54,971 nucleotides of DNA from an uncultured Alphaproteobacteria bacterium (GTDB lineage Bacteria > Pseudomonadota > Alphaproteobacteria > UBA3830): assembly GCA_905233185.1 (NCBI GenBank), contig CAJODB010000007.1, positions 1 through 54,971 on the forward strand, in the 5' to 3' direction. Below, in pieces: positions 1 to 8,516 of the stretch. The position numbers and the translations under genes are program-made. Position 1 is the first letter of the stretch, and every line of letters starts with the position of its first letter. The notes beneath the pieces were generated by a model, which was not told the origin of the DNA, did no database searches, and saw only the letters and a program-made list of their open reading frames with translations.

Positions 1-726
1 GATCATTTTTATGAATATTTGAGTGCTTATTTCATAGAAAAATCCTTAAGTGTTGATAATATTTTTGTATTTCTTTTGATATTCAATAGGCTTGGTATAC
101 AAAGAGAGCATCAAAGAACATTATTGTTTGCTGGAATATGGGGGGCTTTAATTCTGCGTTTTTTGATGATATTTGCAGTGTCGGGCATATTGGATGCGTT
201 CCATTTTATGTCTTATGTTTTTGGGGCATTTATATTATTTGCAGGAATATCGTCATTCTTTGATAAAAATAAAAATGATTCTTTCGAAAAATTTCGAAAT
301 TTCAAAAAATATTTTAATGTTTTTGAAGGATATCATAACGGATGTTTTTTTGTGCGTGAAAATGGGAAATGGAAAATAACGATTTTAGTGATTGCTATTG
401 TTTATATAGAAATATCCGATATTATTTTTGCTTTTGATTCAATTCCCGCGCTTTTTTCTATAACAGATAACAAAATTATAATTTACACTTCAAATGCTTT
501 TGCGATTATTGGGCTTCGTTCTTTGTATATAGCATTCGCTGTTGCTATCGATAAGTTTCGGTATTTGAAATATGGAGTTGGTGTGATTTTATCTTACATA
601 GGTATAAAAATGATTTTTGCAGACTATATAAATATATCTCCATTAAATTCTTTATTGATAATTTCAGGAATACTTTTTATTTCATTTGTTTCTTCAAAAT
701 TTTATTTAACAAAACAGGAAAGGTAA
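1..726 (+). CDS. TerC-family membrane protein, 5' end outside window
   Basis: Integral membrane protein of the TerC/Alx family, linked in other bacteria to metal (manganese) export or tellurium resistance. The reading frame is open to the first base of the window, so the N-terminal helices are missing and the annotated start is artificial. The visible part has the family signature EKSLSVDNIFVF near its beginning, a second conserved block with SDIIFAFDSIPA, and about six hydrophobic helices. The stop lies 2 nt before the cckA start codon, so the two genes are probably cotranscribed. The substrate cannot be read from the sequence. Confidence 0.88.
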   Translation, partial: DHFYEYLSAYFIEKSLSVDNIFVFLLIFNRLGIQREHQRTLLFAGIWGALILRFLMIFAVSGILDAFHFMSYVFGAFILFAGISSFFDKNKNDSFEKFRNFKKYFNVFEGYHNGCFFVRENGKWKITILVIAIVYIEISDIIFAFDSIPALFSITDNKIIIYTSNAFAIIGLRSLYIAFAVAIDKFRYLKYGVGVILSYIGIKMIFADYINISPLNSLLIISGILFISFVSSKFYLTKQER

Positions 727-728
727 AA

Positions 729-3212
729 ATGAAATTCTTAATCGATACAGAAAAGTTTTTATCAAAGAAAAAAATTTCCTTTAAACATTTTATGTTAATG
801 AGTGTATTATCCATTTCATTGCTATGGATAGTCATATCAGGAATGTTATATGAGGATTATTTTCCGATAATAACAGCGATAGTTACATTAGTTTTATGTT
901 TTTCATTTCATAAAGAAATTCAAAAATTACATAGTCAAAACCAAATTATCTCGTTTCAAAAAAATATCGCTATAAACGGATTTGATTCATGCATATTTGC
1001 ATTTTTTGTTTTTAACGAATCAGGAAAGTGTGTTTTTGTAAATCGAGTAGCTCAAAATTTATTTCCGGGATTCAAAATCAGATCTATAGAGGATTTTATT
1101 ATATGTTTCGGGAAATATCCAAAAGTAGTCGGAGCTATTCATGAATTGCAAAAGATCGCGAAAAATTCTAAACAACATCATATAGATGTGCCGATGAATT
1201 TACGTTCTGATAACACGACTTTATGGAGAATTGCAGTGTCTCCACTTGCTGATAAAGGTGGTTATTCTTGTTGGACTATTATAGATATGACACTTTCAGT
1301 TTCCCGAATAGAATCACTTGAAACGAATAGTAATTTTCTTCTAGATGTAATTAACAACTCCAATGTCGGATACTTTTGTATAAATTCGAATAATGAAATT
1401 ACTTTTTGCAACAATACATTTGCGCGATGGTTGGGAACAAATCAGAACAGTGTAATTAACTCGGATTTCTATGCTCATATTATAAAAAATGAGAGCGATG
1501 ATTTAATAAATAAAAGTAATGAAGCAAAATTAGTTGAATCAATGCCTATAAAATTGAAGCTGAGATCTTCTGTTAGTGATGAAATTGAAGTTATTGCAAA
1601 GCAAATTTTTCAGAATAATGAAGAGGATATAAAAGCGTATGTCGTATCAAAAGAAGCTCAACAAAGTGGGGATTTGATTCAAGCTTTAGGAAAAACGAAA
1701 TTATATTTTGAACATATCTTTGAAGATGCTCCTGTTGGGATTCTTATTACAGATGGAGCAGAAACGATAAGTGCATGTAATGCTACGTTTAGAAAGATAG
1801 TTGAAGTAGAAAAAATAGAAAAGGGAACTTTTCTTGATTATATTTCTGATGAAGATCGAGAGACCGTCAGAGAGAAAATCTATCAGTTGATAACTGCTTT
1901 ATATCAATCTATGCCTCCGTTTGAAATTCATGTTAATTCCAAAAAGCAAAAAAACGTAATGATATATATGTCTAAAATAGAGGAAAATAAACGAACGAAA
2001 GATAATGACGGATTAGTCATCTATTTTATAGATATAACGGCTAGGAAAGAATTGCAACATCAGTTCGTACAGTCACAAAAAATGCAAGCTGTCGGACAAT
2101 TAGCCGGAGGAATAGCACATGATTTCAACAATCTTCTTACGGCAATGATTGGTTATTGTGATTTGTTGTTAGAAAAATATATTCCGTCAGATCAATCTTT
2201 TAATGATGTCATGCAAATAAAACAAAACGCGAATCGGGCTTCTAATTTAGTTCGGCAGCTGTTGGCATTTTCTCGACAGCAAACTTTACAACCGAAAATT
2301 CTAAGTGTGACGGATATGATAGGTGAATTATCTGCTCTGTTAAAGCGCTTGCTGGGAGCAAAAGTTGATCTGAAAGTTGCACATAGTCGCGATGTCGGGT
2401 TTGTGAAGGTAGATCAGATTCAATTTGAGCAAGTGATTATCAATCTTGCAGTAAACGCTCGTGATGCAATGAAAGAAGGCGGGATTTTGACCATTCAGAC
2501 TTCGCTTTATAAAAATACCGAACCAAAATTTTTGCGTGGAGATACGATGCCTCCAGGTGAGTATATTTTAATTGAAGTCGCAGATACGGGAAGTGGAATA
2601 TCGGAAAGTCATCTTAACAGAATATTTGATCCATTTTTTTCAACAAAAGAGAAGGGCAGGGGAACTGGTCTTGGATTGTCGACAGTTTATGGAATCGTAA
2701 ATCAAACAGGCGGATTTATTTCTGTTGAAAGTGAAATAGGTATAGGAACGAAATTTAGCATTTATTTCCCTATGGTTGCTGAGAAGGAAGTTGCTGAAAC
2801 AAAAGCAAAAGAAGCAAAAAATGAAAATAAAGTTGTAGATATTACTGGAACAGGTACTATTTTGCTTGTGGAAGATGAAGATGCAGTGAGAATGTTTAGC
2901 TCACGAGCTCTGCGCGACAAAGGATATCATGTTATAGAAGCTTCAAATGGTGAAGCCGCATTAGAATTTATCAGAAAAGATTCAGAGCAAATAGACTTGG
3001 TTATTACTGATGTTGTTATGCCGAAAATGGACGGTCCGACTCTTATGGAAAATATAAAAATTCATAGACCGAATATGAAAGTCATATTTATTTCCGGTTA
3101 TACAGAAGATAATTTTAGGGAATCACTTGCGAATAACGATAAAGTTCATTTTCTATCAAAACCTTTTAACTTAAAAGAGCTTGCTTATAAAGTAAAAGAA
3201 GTTTTGGGATAG
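729..3212 (+). CDS. cckA: CckA-type hybrid sensor histidine kinase
   Basis: Hybrid histidine kinase that in alphaproteobacteria feeds the ChpT-CtrA phosphorelay controlling cell cycle and development. Two N-terminal membrane helices (about residues 19-60) precede three PAS-like segments. The HisKA domain has the CckA hallmark GQLAGGIAHDFNNLLTAMIG, with the phosphoaccepting His at 464. The ATPase domain has N box NLAVNARDAM, G1 DTGSGIS and G2 GTGLGLSTVYG. A C-terminal receiver (about 705-827) has its phosphoacceptor Asp at 761 (LVITDVVMP) and Lys in the FLSKPF motif. All catalytic residues are intact. The ATG has AGGAAAGG just upstream, overlapping the end of the terC-like gene. ctrA and chpT are not in the window. 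Confidence 0.95.
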   Translation: MKFLIDTEKFLSKKKISFKHFMLMSVLSISLLWIVISGMLYEDYFPIITAIVTLVLCFSFHKEIQKLHSQNQIISFQKNIAINGFDSCIFAFFVFNESGKCVFVNRVAQNLFPGFKIRSIEDFIICFGKYPKVVGAIHELQKIAKNSKQHHIDVPMNLRSDNTTLWRIAVSPLADKGGYSCWTIIDMTLSVSRIESLETNSNFLLDVINNSNVGYFCINSNNEITFCNNTFARWLGTNQNSVINSDFYAHIIKNESDDLINKSNEAKLVESMPIKLKLRSSVSDEIEVIAKQIFQNNEEDIKAYVVSKEAQQSGDLIQALGKTKLYFEHIFEDAPVGILITDGAETISACNATFRKIVEVEKIEKGTFLDYISDEDRETVREKIYQLITALYQSMPPFEIHVNSKKQKNVMIYMSKIEENKRTKDNDGLVIYFIDITARKELQHQFVQSQKMQAVGQLAGGIAHDFNNLLTAMIGYCDLLLEKYIPSDQSFNDVMQIKQNANRASNLVRQLLAFSRQQTLQPKILSVTDMIGELSALLKRLLGAKVDLKVAHSRDVGFVKVDQIQFEQVIINLAVNARDAMKEGGILTIQTSLYKNTEPKFLRGDTMPPGEYILIEVADTGSGISESHLNRIFDPFFSTKEKGRGTGLGLSTVYGIVNQTGGFISVESEIGIGTKFSIYFPMVAEKEVAETKAKEAKNENKVVDITGTGTILLVEDEDAVRMFSSRALRDKGYHVIEASNGEAALEFIRKDSEQIDLVITDVVMPKMDGPTLMENIKIHRPNMKVIFISGYTEDNFRESLANNDKVHFLSKPFNLKELAYKVKEVLG

Positions 3213-3223
3213 TAATTTAATAT

Positions 3224-4474
3224 TTACAGACATTTTTTTCCGCTATTAAAAACGGTTTTTGCTACAAAAAATTTCATATGTTTTTTAATATCATGTACTC
3301 GTAGGTAATCAATCATTCCTGTATCCGTAGCAAATGAAGAAACCGCAACGGTTTCTATATCGCGGTTTCTTGCGTCTGTATTGGAGAATAGGGAAATAAA
3401 CGACTTTCGTGAATGAGCTAACATAATTTCGCATCCAAATCTCTTTAGATCATGCAAATTTTTAATTATCTCAACATTTTGTAGTTTATTTTTTCCAAAA
3501 CCAATTCCCGGATCAATGATAATATTCGATTTTTGAATTCCTTGTTTTTCCAAATTACGTATAGCTTTTTCAAACCAATGATAATCTACTTCTTGAAGCA
3601 TTATTATAATTTTTAGATTATTGTTCGCAATTAATTTTATTGTTTCTTCATTTAATTTTTCTAATTTTTGAATATTCGCATATTTTATATTCGGATATTT
3701 TTTGAGTGCGTATTCTAAAACTTCGTTCGAATATGTATCGATACTAATACAATCAATATCAGAACACCTTTCTAAGACTTCATTTAATCTGGATATTTCT
3801 TCTTGCGATGATATTTCGGTATATCCCGGTCGTGTTGATTGTGCTCCTATATCTACTATTGTAGCGCCGTCAGTAATTAATTGACGTATTTGCTTTTCAG
3901 CTAAATTCGGTTGAAAAAATTGTCCACCATCTGAAAAAGAATCAGGGGTTACATTTACTATACCAACAAATTTAGGGTACAGTACAAAATGATTTAGCGC
4001 AGTATAACTATTAATGTCGATTTTTATTTCATCAGGGATTTTATATTCCAGTTCAGTGAGCAGATACTGCACAAAGTCGCGATTTTTTATTTCTTTATGC
4101 GGAATTGTAAGCTTTTCTTCGAGAATTTGTTGATCATAGTAAGCGAGAATATCTATATCGATAATTCTCGGGGACCATCGTGGGGCATTTTGATCGCGTC
4201 CTAGCTTTTTTTCGATCTCTTTTATTTTTATGAGAAGCTCATTTGCAGAATAATTGGTAGTCCCGGAAATAACCATATTAAGATAAGGAATATTCCAACT
4301 CGATGGAGAACCTTCCAATAATAATGCTTCTGTTTCAATGATATGTGATATTTGTTTTATTTTAAAAAAAACAGATAATTCATTAATCGCATCTCTAAAA
4401 TGTTTCATTCTATTCCCGAGATTTGATCCGAATGCTAAGTAAACTAATTCATTTTGTTGCAATTTTTTCCGCAT
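3224..4474 (-). CDS. folKP: Bifunctional HPPK-DHPS folate biosynthesis enzyme
   Basis: Fusion of 6-hydroxymethyl-7,8-dihydropterin pyrophosphokinase (about residues 8-150) and dihydropteroate synthase (about 160-416), two consecutive cytosolic steps of folate synthesis. The HPPK half has FGSNLGNR and the signature around APRWSPRIIDIDIL. The DHPS half has GIVNVTPDSFSDGG, the DIGAQSTRPG loop and IIDPGIGFGKN. The start is ATG at 4474, because GGAGG lies 8 nt upstream; a TTG at 4489 would overlap that ribosome site. The fused arrangement is common in some intracellular alphaproteobacteria and in eukaryotes. The gene is divergent from the HIT gene, with about 60 nt between the two starts. No other folate gene is nearby. 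Confidence 0.94.
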   Translation of the reverse strand: MRKKLQQNELVYLAFGSNLGNRMKHFRDAINELSVFFKIKQISHIIETEALLLEGSPSSWNIPYLNMVISGTTNYSANELLIKIKEIEKKLGRDQNAPRWSPRIIDIDILAYYDQQILEEKLTIPHKEIKNRDFVQYLLTELEYKIPDEIKIDINSYTALNHFVLYPKFVGIVNVTPDSFSDGGQFFQPNLAEKQIRQLITDGATIVDIGAQSTRPGYTEISSQEEISRLNEVLERCSDIDCISIDTYSNEVLEYALKKYPNIKYANIQKLEKLNEETIKLIANNNLKIIIMLQEVDYHWFEKAIRNLEKQGIQKSNIIIDPGIGFGKNKLQNVEIIKNLHDLKRFGCEIMLAHSRKSFISLFSNTDARNRDIETVAVSSFATDTGMIDYLRVHDIKKHMKFFVAKTVFNSGKKCL

Positions 4475-4534
4475 TATTTTAACCTCCAAAATAGTCGTAA
4501 TTCGATGAATATATTAAATTACTTTGAGGAAAAT

Positions 4535-4876
4535 ATGTACGATAAAAATAATGTTTTTTATAAAATACTGCAGTCGGAAATTCCTGCGAAAAAAGTTTTT
4601 GAAAATGATGTGGCTTTCGCTTTTTATGATATAAATCCCGTTTGCAAAATTCATGTTCTTGTGATTAGCAAAGGGTTATACAGGAATTTTGAAGAATTTG
4701 TGCGACTATCATCAGCGGAAGAAACGAAAAAATTCTTTGAAACTGTTGGTCAAATTGCAGAAAAAGTACTTGGATTGGGAAAGAATGGCTATCGTATTCT
4801 TACAAATACTGGTCATGATGCTGGTCAAGAAGTAGAACATTTCCATGTTCATATTTTAGGTGGAGAACGGCTTTAA
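4535..4876 (+). CDS. HIT-family purine nucleotide hydrolase (HinT-like)
   Basis: Small histidine-triad protein of 113 residues, the usual size for HinT-type nucleoside phosphoramidate hydrolases. The N-terminal FYKILQSEIPAKKVFE block, central HVLVISK and C-terminal catalytic HFHVHILGG are all present. The start at 4535 follows GAGGA by 4 nt. An in-frame ATG at 4505 would add ten residues without a better ribosome site. Its physiological substrate cannot be read from the sequence. Confidence 0.9.
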   Translation: MYDKNNVFYKILQSEIPAKKVFENDVAFAFYDINPVCKIHVLVISKGLYRNFEEFVRLSSAEETKKFFETVGQIAEKVLGLGKNGYRILTNTGHDAGQEVEHFHVHILGGERL

Positions 4877-4952
4877 AGCGTGTTAACATGAGTCATTTCT
4901 ACTTGAATAGTTATAAATATGCTGTTTAATAGACAAATGTAAATAATCGTTT

Positions 4953-5029
4953 GCGTCCGTAGCTCAGCTGGATAGAGCGTCTCCCTCCGGAGGAGAAGGC
5001 CGGAAGTTCGAATCTTCTCGGACGCACCA
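4953..5029 (+). tRNA. tRNA-Arg (CCG)
   Basis: A complete cloverleaf of 77 nt. The acceptor arms GCGTCCG and CGGACGC pair fully, the D arm holds AGCTCAGCTGGATAGAG, and the anticodon stem TCTCC/GGAGA encloses loop CTCCGGA with anticodon CCG. The T arm holds GTTCGAATC. The 3' CCA is encoded in the genome. Confidence 0.96.
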
Positions 5030-5142
5030 TTGTGATATAGCAAATTCATTTTTTTCATTAATTGTGATTGCGGTTTTTATTTATTTGATTGAGTTCATTC
5101 AATTGAGTTGATTTAAAAATGTATATTTTATAAAATTTTTAA

Positions 5143-5293
5143 GGCGATTGCGTGATGATGCGTTAGTATCAGTCTCAGTGGCCTATTTTTAAGAAAGGGA
5201 ACTGCCTCTGTATCGATCGTGGTCGATATACCGTGGTGCCCACCTAGGATCTCGGTCACATGCAGATCCTAGCTAACGGTTATCAGGCTCGCC
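5143..5293 (+). ncRNA. ssrS: Probable 6S RNA
   Basis: A structured stretch without coding potential that matches the recalled pattern of alphaproteobacterial 6S RNA, the RNA that mimics an open promoter and binds the housekeeping RNA polymerase. A closing stem is visible: GGCGA (5143-5147) with TCGCC (5289-5293), then CGTTAG (5161-5166) with CTAACG (5273-5278). Inside are a hairpin TATCGA/TCGATA around 5214-5228 and a perfect 9-bp hairpin CTAGGATCT/AGATCCTAG (5244-5272). GGGAACTGCC and GGTGCCCACCT resemble conserved loop-strand sequences. A TATAAAAT box at 5129-5136 could be its -10 element. The ends are set from the closing stem and may be off by several bases. A covariance-model search would settle the identity. 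Confidence 0.66.
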
Positions 5294-5400
5294 ATTCTTT
5301 TGATGATATTCGAAAAAAATATTTAGAACTTTATGGACTGAAAAATTGATAGTGAACGTTATGTTTGTTATCATCTTGCAAAGAAAAAGAGAGATTTATT

Positions 5401-5976
5401 TTGTTTCAGGAATTTATTCAGGAATACGGGTATTACGCGGTTTTTCTTTTTGCATGCATAGAAGGAGAAATAGCTGTTTTAACTGCCGGTTTTTTGTGTC
5501 AACGCGGATTAATGTCGCTTGATTTGGTGATCTTGTGTGCTTTCCTTGGGACTTTTATGACAGAGCAATGTCTTTTTTTTGTCGGAAGAATTTATGGAAC
5601 GAAAATACTCAAAAAATATCCGAAAGCAGCGAAGAAATCGGAGAGAATAATAGAATTTCTGCAGAAATATGATGCGGCGTTTATTTTTGGATCCCGTTTT
5701 ATATACGGAATAAGAAACTTTAGTCCAATTGCGATAGGAATGGCCAATATTCATCCGATGAAATTCTCGACATTTAATATTCCAGCTGCTTTTATTTGGT
5801 CGGTAGTAATTGCTGGAGCCGGTTATCTGTTTTCTGATGCTCTTGACGCTGCTGAAGAGCATATGCAACTTGTTGAAATCCTTGCTTTAGTGCTGTTATG
5901 CGTCGTTCTCGGGATTTTTCTATTTAAAAAAAGGAAGAAAAGCAAAAAACGGAATAAACAACGCGAAGGTATTTAG
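5401..5976 (+). CDS. DedA-family membrane protein
   Basis: DedA/SNARE-associated (VTT) inner-membrane protein of about 191 residues. Family members act in undecaprenyl phosphate or phospholipid flipping and envelope homeostasis. Hydrophobic segments are separated by the conserved FACIEGE and by FGSRFIYGIRNFSPIAIGM, which holds the family's conserved Arg residues. The C-terminal tail is very basic. A TTG at 5401 gives the usual DedA N-terminus (FQEFIQEYGYYAVFL). The frame is open further up to a TTG at 5365, so the start is uncertain. The gene follows the 6S RNA and has no obvious operon partner. Confidence 0.87.
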   Translation: MFQEFIQEYGYYAVFLFACIEGEIAVLTAGFLCQRGLMSLDLVILCAFLGTFMTEQCLFFVGRIYGTKILKKYPKAAKKSERIIEFLQKYDAAFIFGSRFIYGIRNFSPIAIGMANIHPMKFSTFNIPAAFIWSVVIAGAGYLFSDALDAAEEHMQLVEILALVLLCVVLGIFLFKKRKKSKKRNKQREGI

Positions 5977-6138
5977 TATATAAAAATAACTTTATTCTGT
6001 TTCTGGATTATTTTTCATTCATTCCTTTTTCTTGGGATAATTTAGAAAAGAAAAGCTTAAAGTGATAATGTCTGGTTATCATCTTTATCTATGATAACGA
6101 GAAAAATAGAAAAAAGGTTGTTTTATAGATTTTTCCGT

Positions 6139-6161
6139 TTTCTTAATTATTTTTTCTTAAA
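6139..6161 (+). promoter_or_regulatory. Shared upstream element of TadE-like family, copy 1
   Basis: A 23-nt element beginning TTTCTTAA and ending TTAAA, found at a similar place upstream of all four TadE-like genes (32 nt before this ATG). A TATA-rich stretch follows it. It probably marks a common promoter or regulator site carried along when the genes were duplicated. Confidence 0.55.
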
Positions 6162-6193
6162 GTTGACCTATAAAAAAATCAGGATATATAACA

Positions 6194-6936
6194 ATGTTCC
6201 AACTACTTCAATCTATTCTGCGCGAAAATGACGGGGGGGGGTATTTTCTCTCTTACACAAAGCTTCATGTCTCCACAAGCACCACAAAGGCGGCATATTA
6301 ATCGAATTCACTTTTAGCATTCCCGTTTGTATTATCTTACTATTTTTTGTGAACGACCACTATCGCATTTATGAATTAAAAAACAAGCTAAAAACTTCCG
6401 CATATCTTGCTGCGAGCATGATTCAGCAGCTTACAAGCACTAGATCAGATAAGCAACTTACGAAAAATGACATAGGCAGAATAGCATATGCCAGTTGTCT
6501 CAACCTTTTTCATACAAATTCGATGTTTAAACCATGGCCATTTGGCATAGCTTTTTCAATAGATTATTATTACGTAAAGAGGCTTAACAACAACAGTTAT
6601 CAGTATCAATACAGTTGGGGGTCTACAGATTACAGTTCAGGTACTCCTTCTCCAAAAACAATGAGTAAAGGATGTAATGATATCGTAACAAAAAATCAAA
6701 GCGAAATAGAAGCACTACATCCAGATTTAGTTTGTAATAAAGATGGAGAAGAACGCTTACTTATATTTTGCTGTTATAGACGAATGAATTTTAGTAAATC
6801 TAAGATCGGACTATTTTTGATGGAACCTAAAGCTGTAATTGGTGGTGTGCATACGAATCATTCTTTTAAAGATTTTTTATATCAAAGCATGGTAATAACT
6901 CCGAAACCAGGATTATTTCCAGTAAAAAGTGAATAA
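6194..6936 (+). CDS. TadE-like prepilin family protein, copy 1, frameshifted at a G9 tract
   Basis: First of four paralogues. The ATG at 6194 opens a short leader (MFQLLQSILREND) that runs into nine G at 6233-6241. With nine G this frame stops at a TAA near 6300. With ten G it joins a body of about 230 residues, 247 in all. The body begins with a basic stretch and the class III prepilin motif HKGGILIEFTFSIP, with cleavage expected after the first Gly and Glu at +5. A membrane helix follows, then DHYRIYELKNK, SAYLAASM, CLNLFHTNSMF and the family C-terminus VITPKPGLFP. In the body frame a TGA at 6229-6231 sits just before the tract, so no upstream start can serve it. Without a shift only an internal GTG at 6349, past the signal helix, remains. 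The gene stands alone between dedA and gatA. Whether it is off, recoded or miscounted is open. Confidence 0.8.
6233..6241 (+). repeat. G9 homopolymer in TadE-like copy 1
   Basis: Nine consecutive G between the leader codons and the prepilin body, a typical site for slipped-strand mispairing or slippage. Ten G (or seven) would put leader and body in one frame. Confidence 0.9.
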
Positions 6937-7061
6937 AGTTTTTTATATCAAATTCTTTTATTTTTTTCGTTATAGCGTAAAGAAAGTTTATTCAATTTAA
7001 GTCTTGCGTATCAGAGGATTTTTCTCTATTTTTGAATTGAAGTTATTTTTCGAGGAGTTTT

Positions 7062-8516
7062 ATGTATACTCTATCTCTTTATGAAGTGAAATCCGGTTTA
7101 TTGAGCAAGAAATTTTCATCGGTTGAGATAACAAAATGTTTTCTCGAACGTATTGAGAAGTACAAGAATCTTAATGCTTTTATTACGGTTTGTCCTGAGC
7201 AAGCATTGGAATCGGCGAAACAATCTGATCAAAAAATCGCGAATGGAATGGCTGGAGAGATGGAAGGAATCCCTCTTGCTATAAAAGATCTCTATATGAC
7301 CAAGGGTATAAGGACGACCTCGGGTTCGAAAATGCTCGAGAATTTTATCGCTCCATATGAATCTACGGTTACGCAAAAGCTGCTTAATGCAGGTAGTGTC
7401 TTCCTCGGAAAAACTAATATGGATGAATTCGCGATGGGTTCAGCGAACATAACCAGTTATTTCGGTAAAGTTGTGAATCCTTGGAGTAAAGATAAGCCTC
7501 TTGTCCCTGGTGGTTCATCTGGAGGTTCTGCAGCAGCGGTTGCGGGACATCTATGTGTTGCCGCTACGGGATCAGATACAGGCGGTTCGATCAGACAGCC
7601 AGCAGCATTTAGCGGCATAGTTGGCATAAAACCTACATATGGGCGTTGTTCTCGATATGGAATGATCGCACTAGCGTCATCGTTTGATCAGGCTGGACCT
7701 ATGACGAAAACAGTACGTGACGCTGCAATATTTTTAAAAGTTATTGCAGGATATGATGAAAAAGATTCAACATCAGTAAATGAACCAGTGCCTGATTATG
7801 AGTCATTTGTTGGAAAATCAATTAATGGTATGCGTATTGGAATTCCAAAAGAATTTCATATGGATGGTATATCAGATGAAGTTGAGCGATCCTGGCAGAA
7901 AGGTATAGATATTCTTAAAGATGCAGGTGCTGAGATTGTGGATATATCATTGCCGTATTCAAAATATTCAATGGCAGTGTATTACATCATTCAGCCGGCA
8001 GAAGCGTCGGCGAATTTAGCGCGTTTTGATGGAGTTCGTTATGGTTTTCGTGCGGAAGGTGCGAAGTCACTCGATGAAATGTATGAAATGACACGAGAGC
8101 AAGGGTTCGGGGATGAAGTAAAACGTCGCATTCTTATAGGAACGTATGTTTTATCAGCAGGATATTATGATGCGTATTACTCACAGGCCTTGAAAGTTCA
8201 GAAATTAATAAGACAGGATCTTGCGTCGGCTTTTGAAAAAGTTGATGCGATTCTGACTCCTACAACACCGCATAGTGCCTTTGCCTTCGGTGAGGAGCCT
8301 ACGGATCCTGTTACAATGTATTTAAATGATGTTCTTACTGTGACAGCTAATATTGCAGGATTACCAGGAATGTCGATTCCTATTTGCTTAGATAAATTGG
8401 GACGCCCGCTTGGCTTGCAACTGCTGGGACCTCGATTCCAAGAGGGCCGTTTGTTTCAAATCGGTGAAGTAATAGAAAAGAACGCAAATTTTCCTAGCTT
8501 AAAGGAGATAAACTAA
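7062..8516 (+). CDS. gatA: Glu-tRNA(Gln)/Asp-tRNA(Asn) amidotransferase subunit A
   Basis: Amidase subunit of GatCAB. It releases ammonia from glutamine to amidate misacylated Glu-tRNA(Gln) or Asp-tRNA(Asn) in organisms that lack GlnRS or AsnRS. At 484 residues it has the normal length. The amidase signature is complete: IKDLYMTKG carries the catalytic Lys, [13 protein letters not shown] the cis-Ser, and [13 protein letters not shown] the Ser nucleophile. The ATG follows GAGGAG. Its stop overlaps the gatB start by one base (TAATG), so the pair is translationally coupled. gatC, often the first gene of the operon, is absent; the upstream gene is TadE-like copy 1. Confidence 0.97.
   Translation: MYTLSLYEVKSGLLSKKFSSVEITKCFLERIEKYKNLNAFITVCPEQALESAKQSDQKIANGMAGEMEGIPLAIKDLYMTKGIRTTSGSKMLENFIAPYESTVTQKLLNAGSVFLGKTNMDEFAMGSANITSYFGKVVNPWSKDKPLVPGGSSGGSAAAVAGHLCVAATGSDTGGSIRQPAAFSGIVGIKPTYGRCSRYGMIALASSFDQAGPMTKTVRDAAIFLKVIAGYDEKDSTSVNEPVPDYESFVGKSINGMRIGIPKEFHMDGISDEVERSWQKGIDILKDAGAEIVDISLPYSKYSMAVYYIIQPAEASANLARFDGVRYGFRAEGAKSLDEMYEMTREQGFGDEVKRRILIGTYVLSAGYYDAYYSQALKVQKLIRQDLASAFEKVDAILTPTTPHSAFAFGEEPTDPVTMYLNDVLTVTANIAGLPGMSIPICLDKLGRPLGLQLLGPRFQEGRLFQIGEVIEKNANFPSLKEIN

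Noticed and set aside
4873-5058. Minus-strand ORF of 61 residues over the tRNA-Arg
   Set aside because: It is the antisense translation of the tRNA gene (sequence of the EKIRTSGLLLRRETLYPAEL type), a well-known false ORF.
5509-5868. 119-residue minus-strand ORF inside dedA
   Set aside because: Antisense shadow of a clear DedA gene, with unnatural composition.
6164-6190. TTGACC and ATATAA with 17-nt spacing before TadE-like copy 1 as a sigma70 promoter
   Set aside because: Transcription would begin at or after the conserved ATG, leaving no ribosome site on the message; the shared 23-nt element further upstream is the better candidate.
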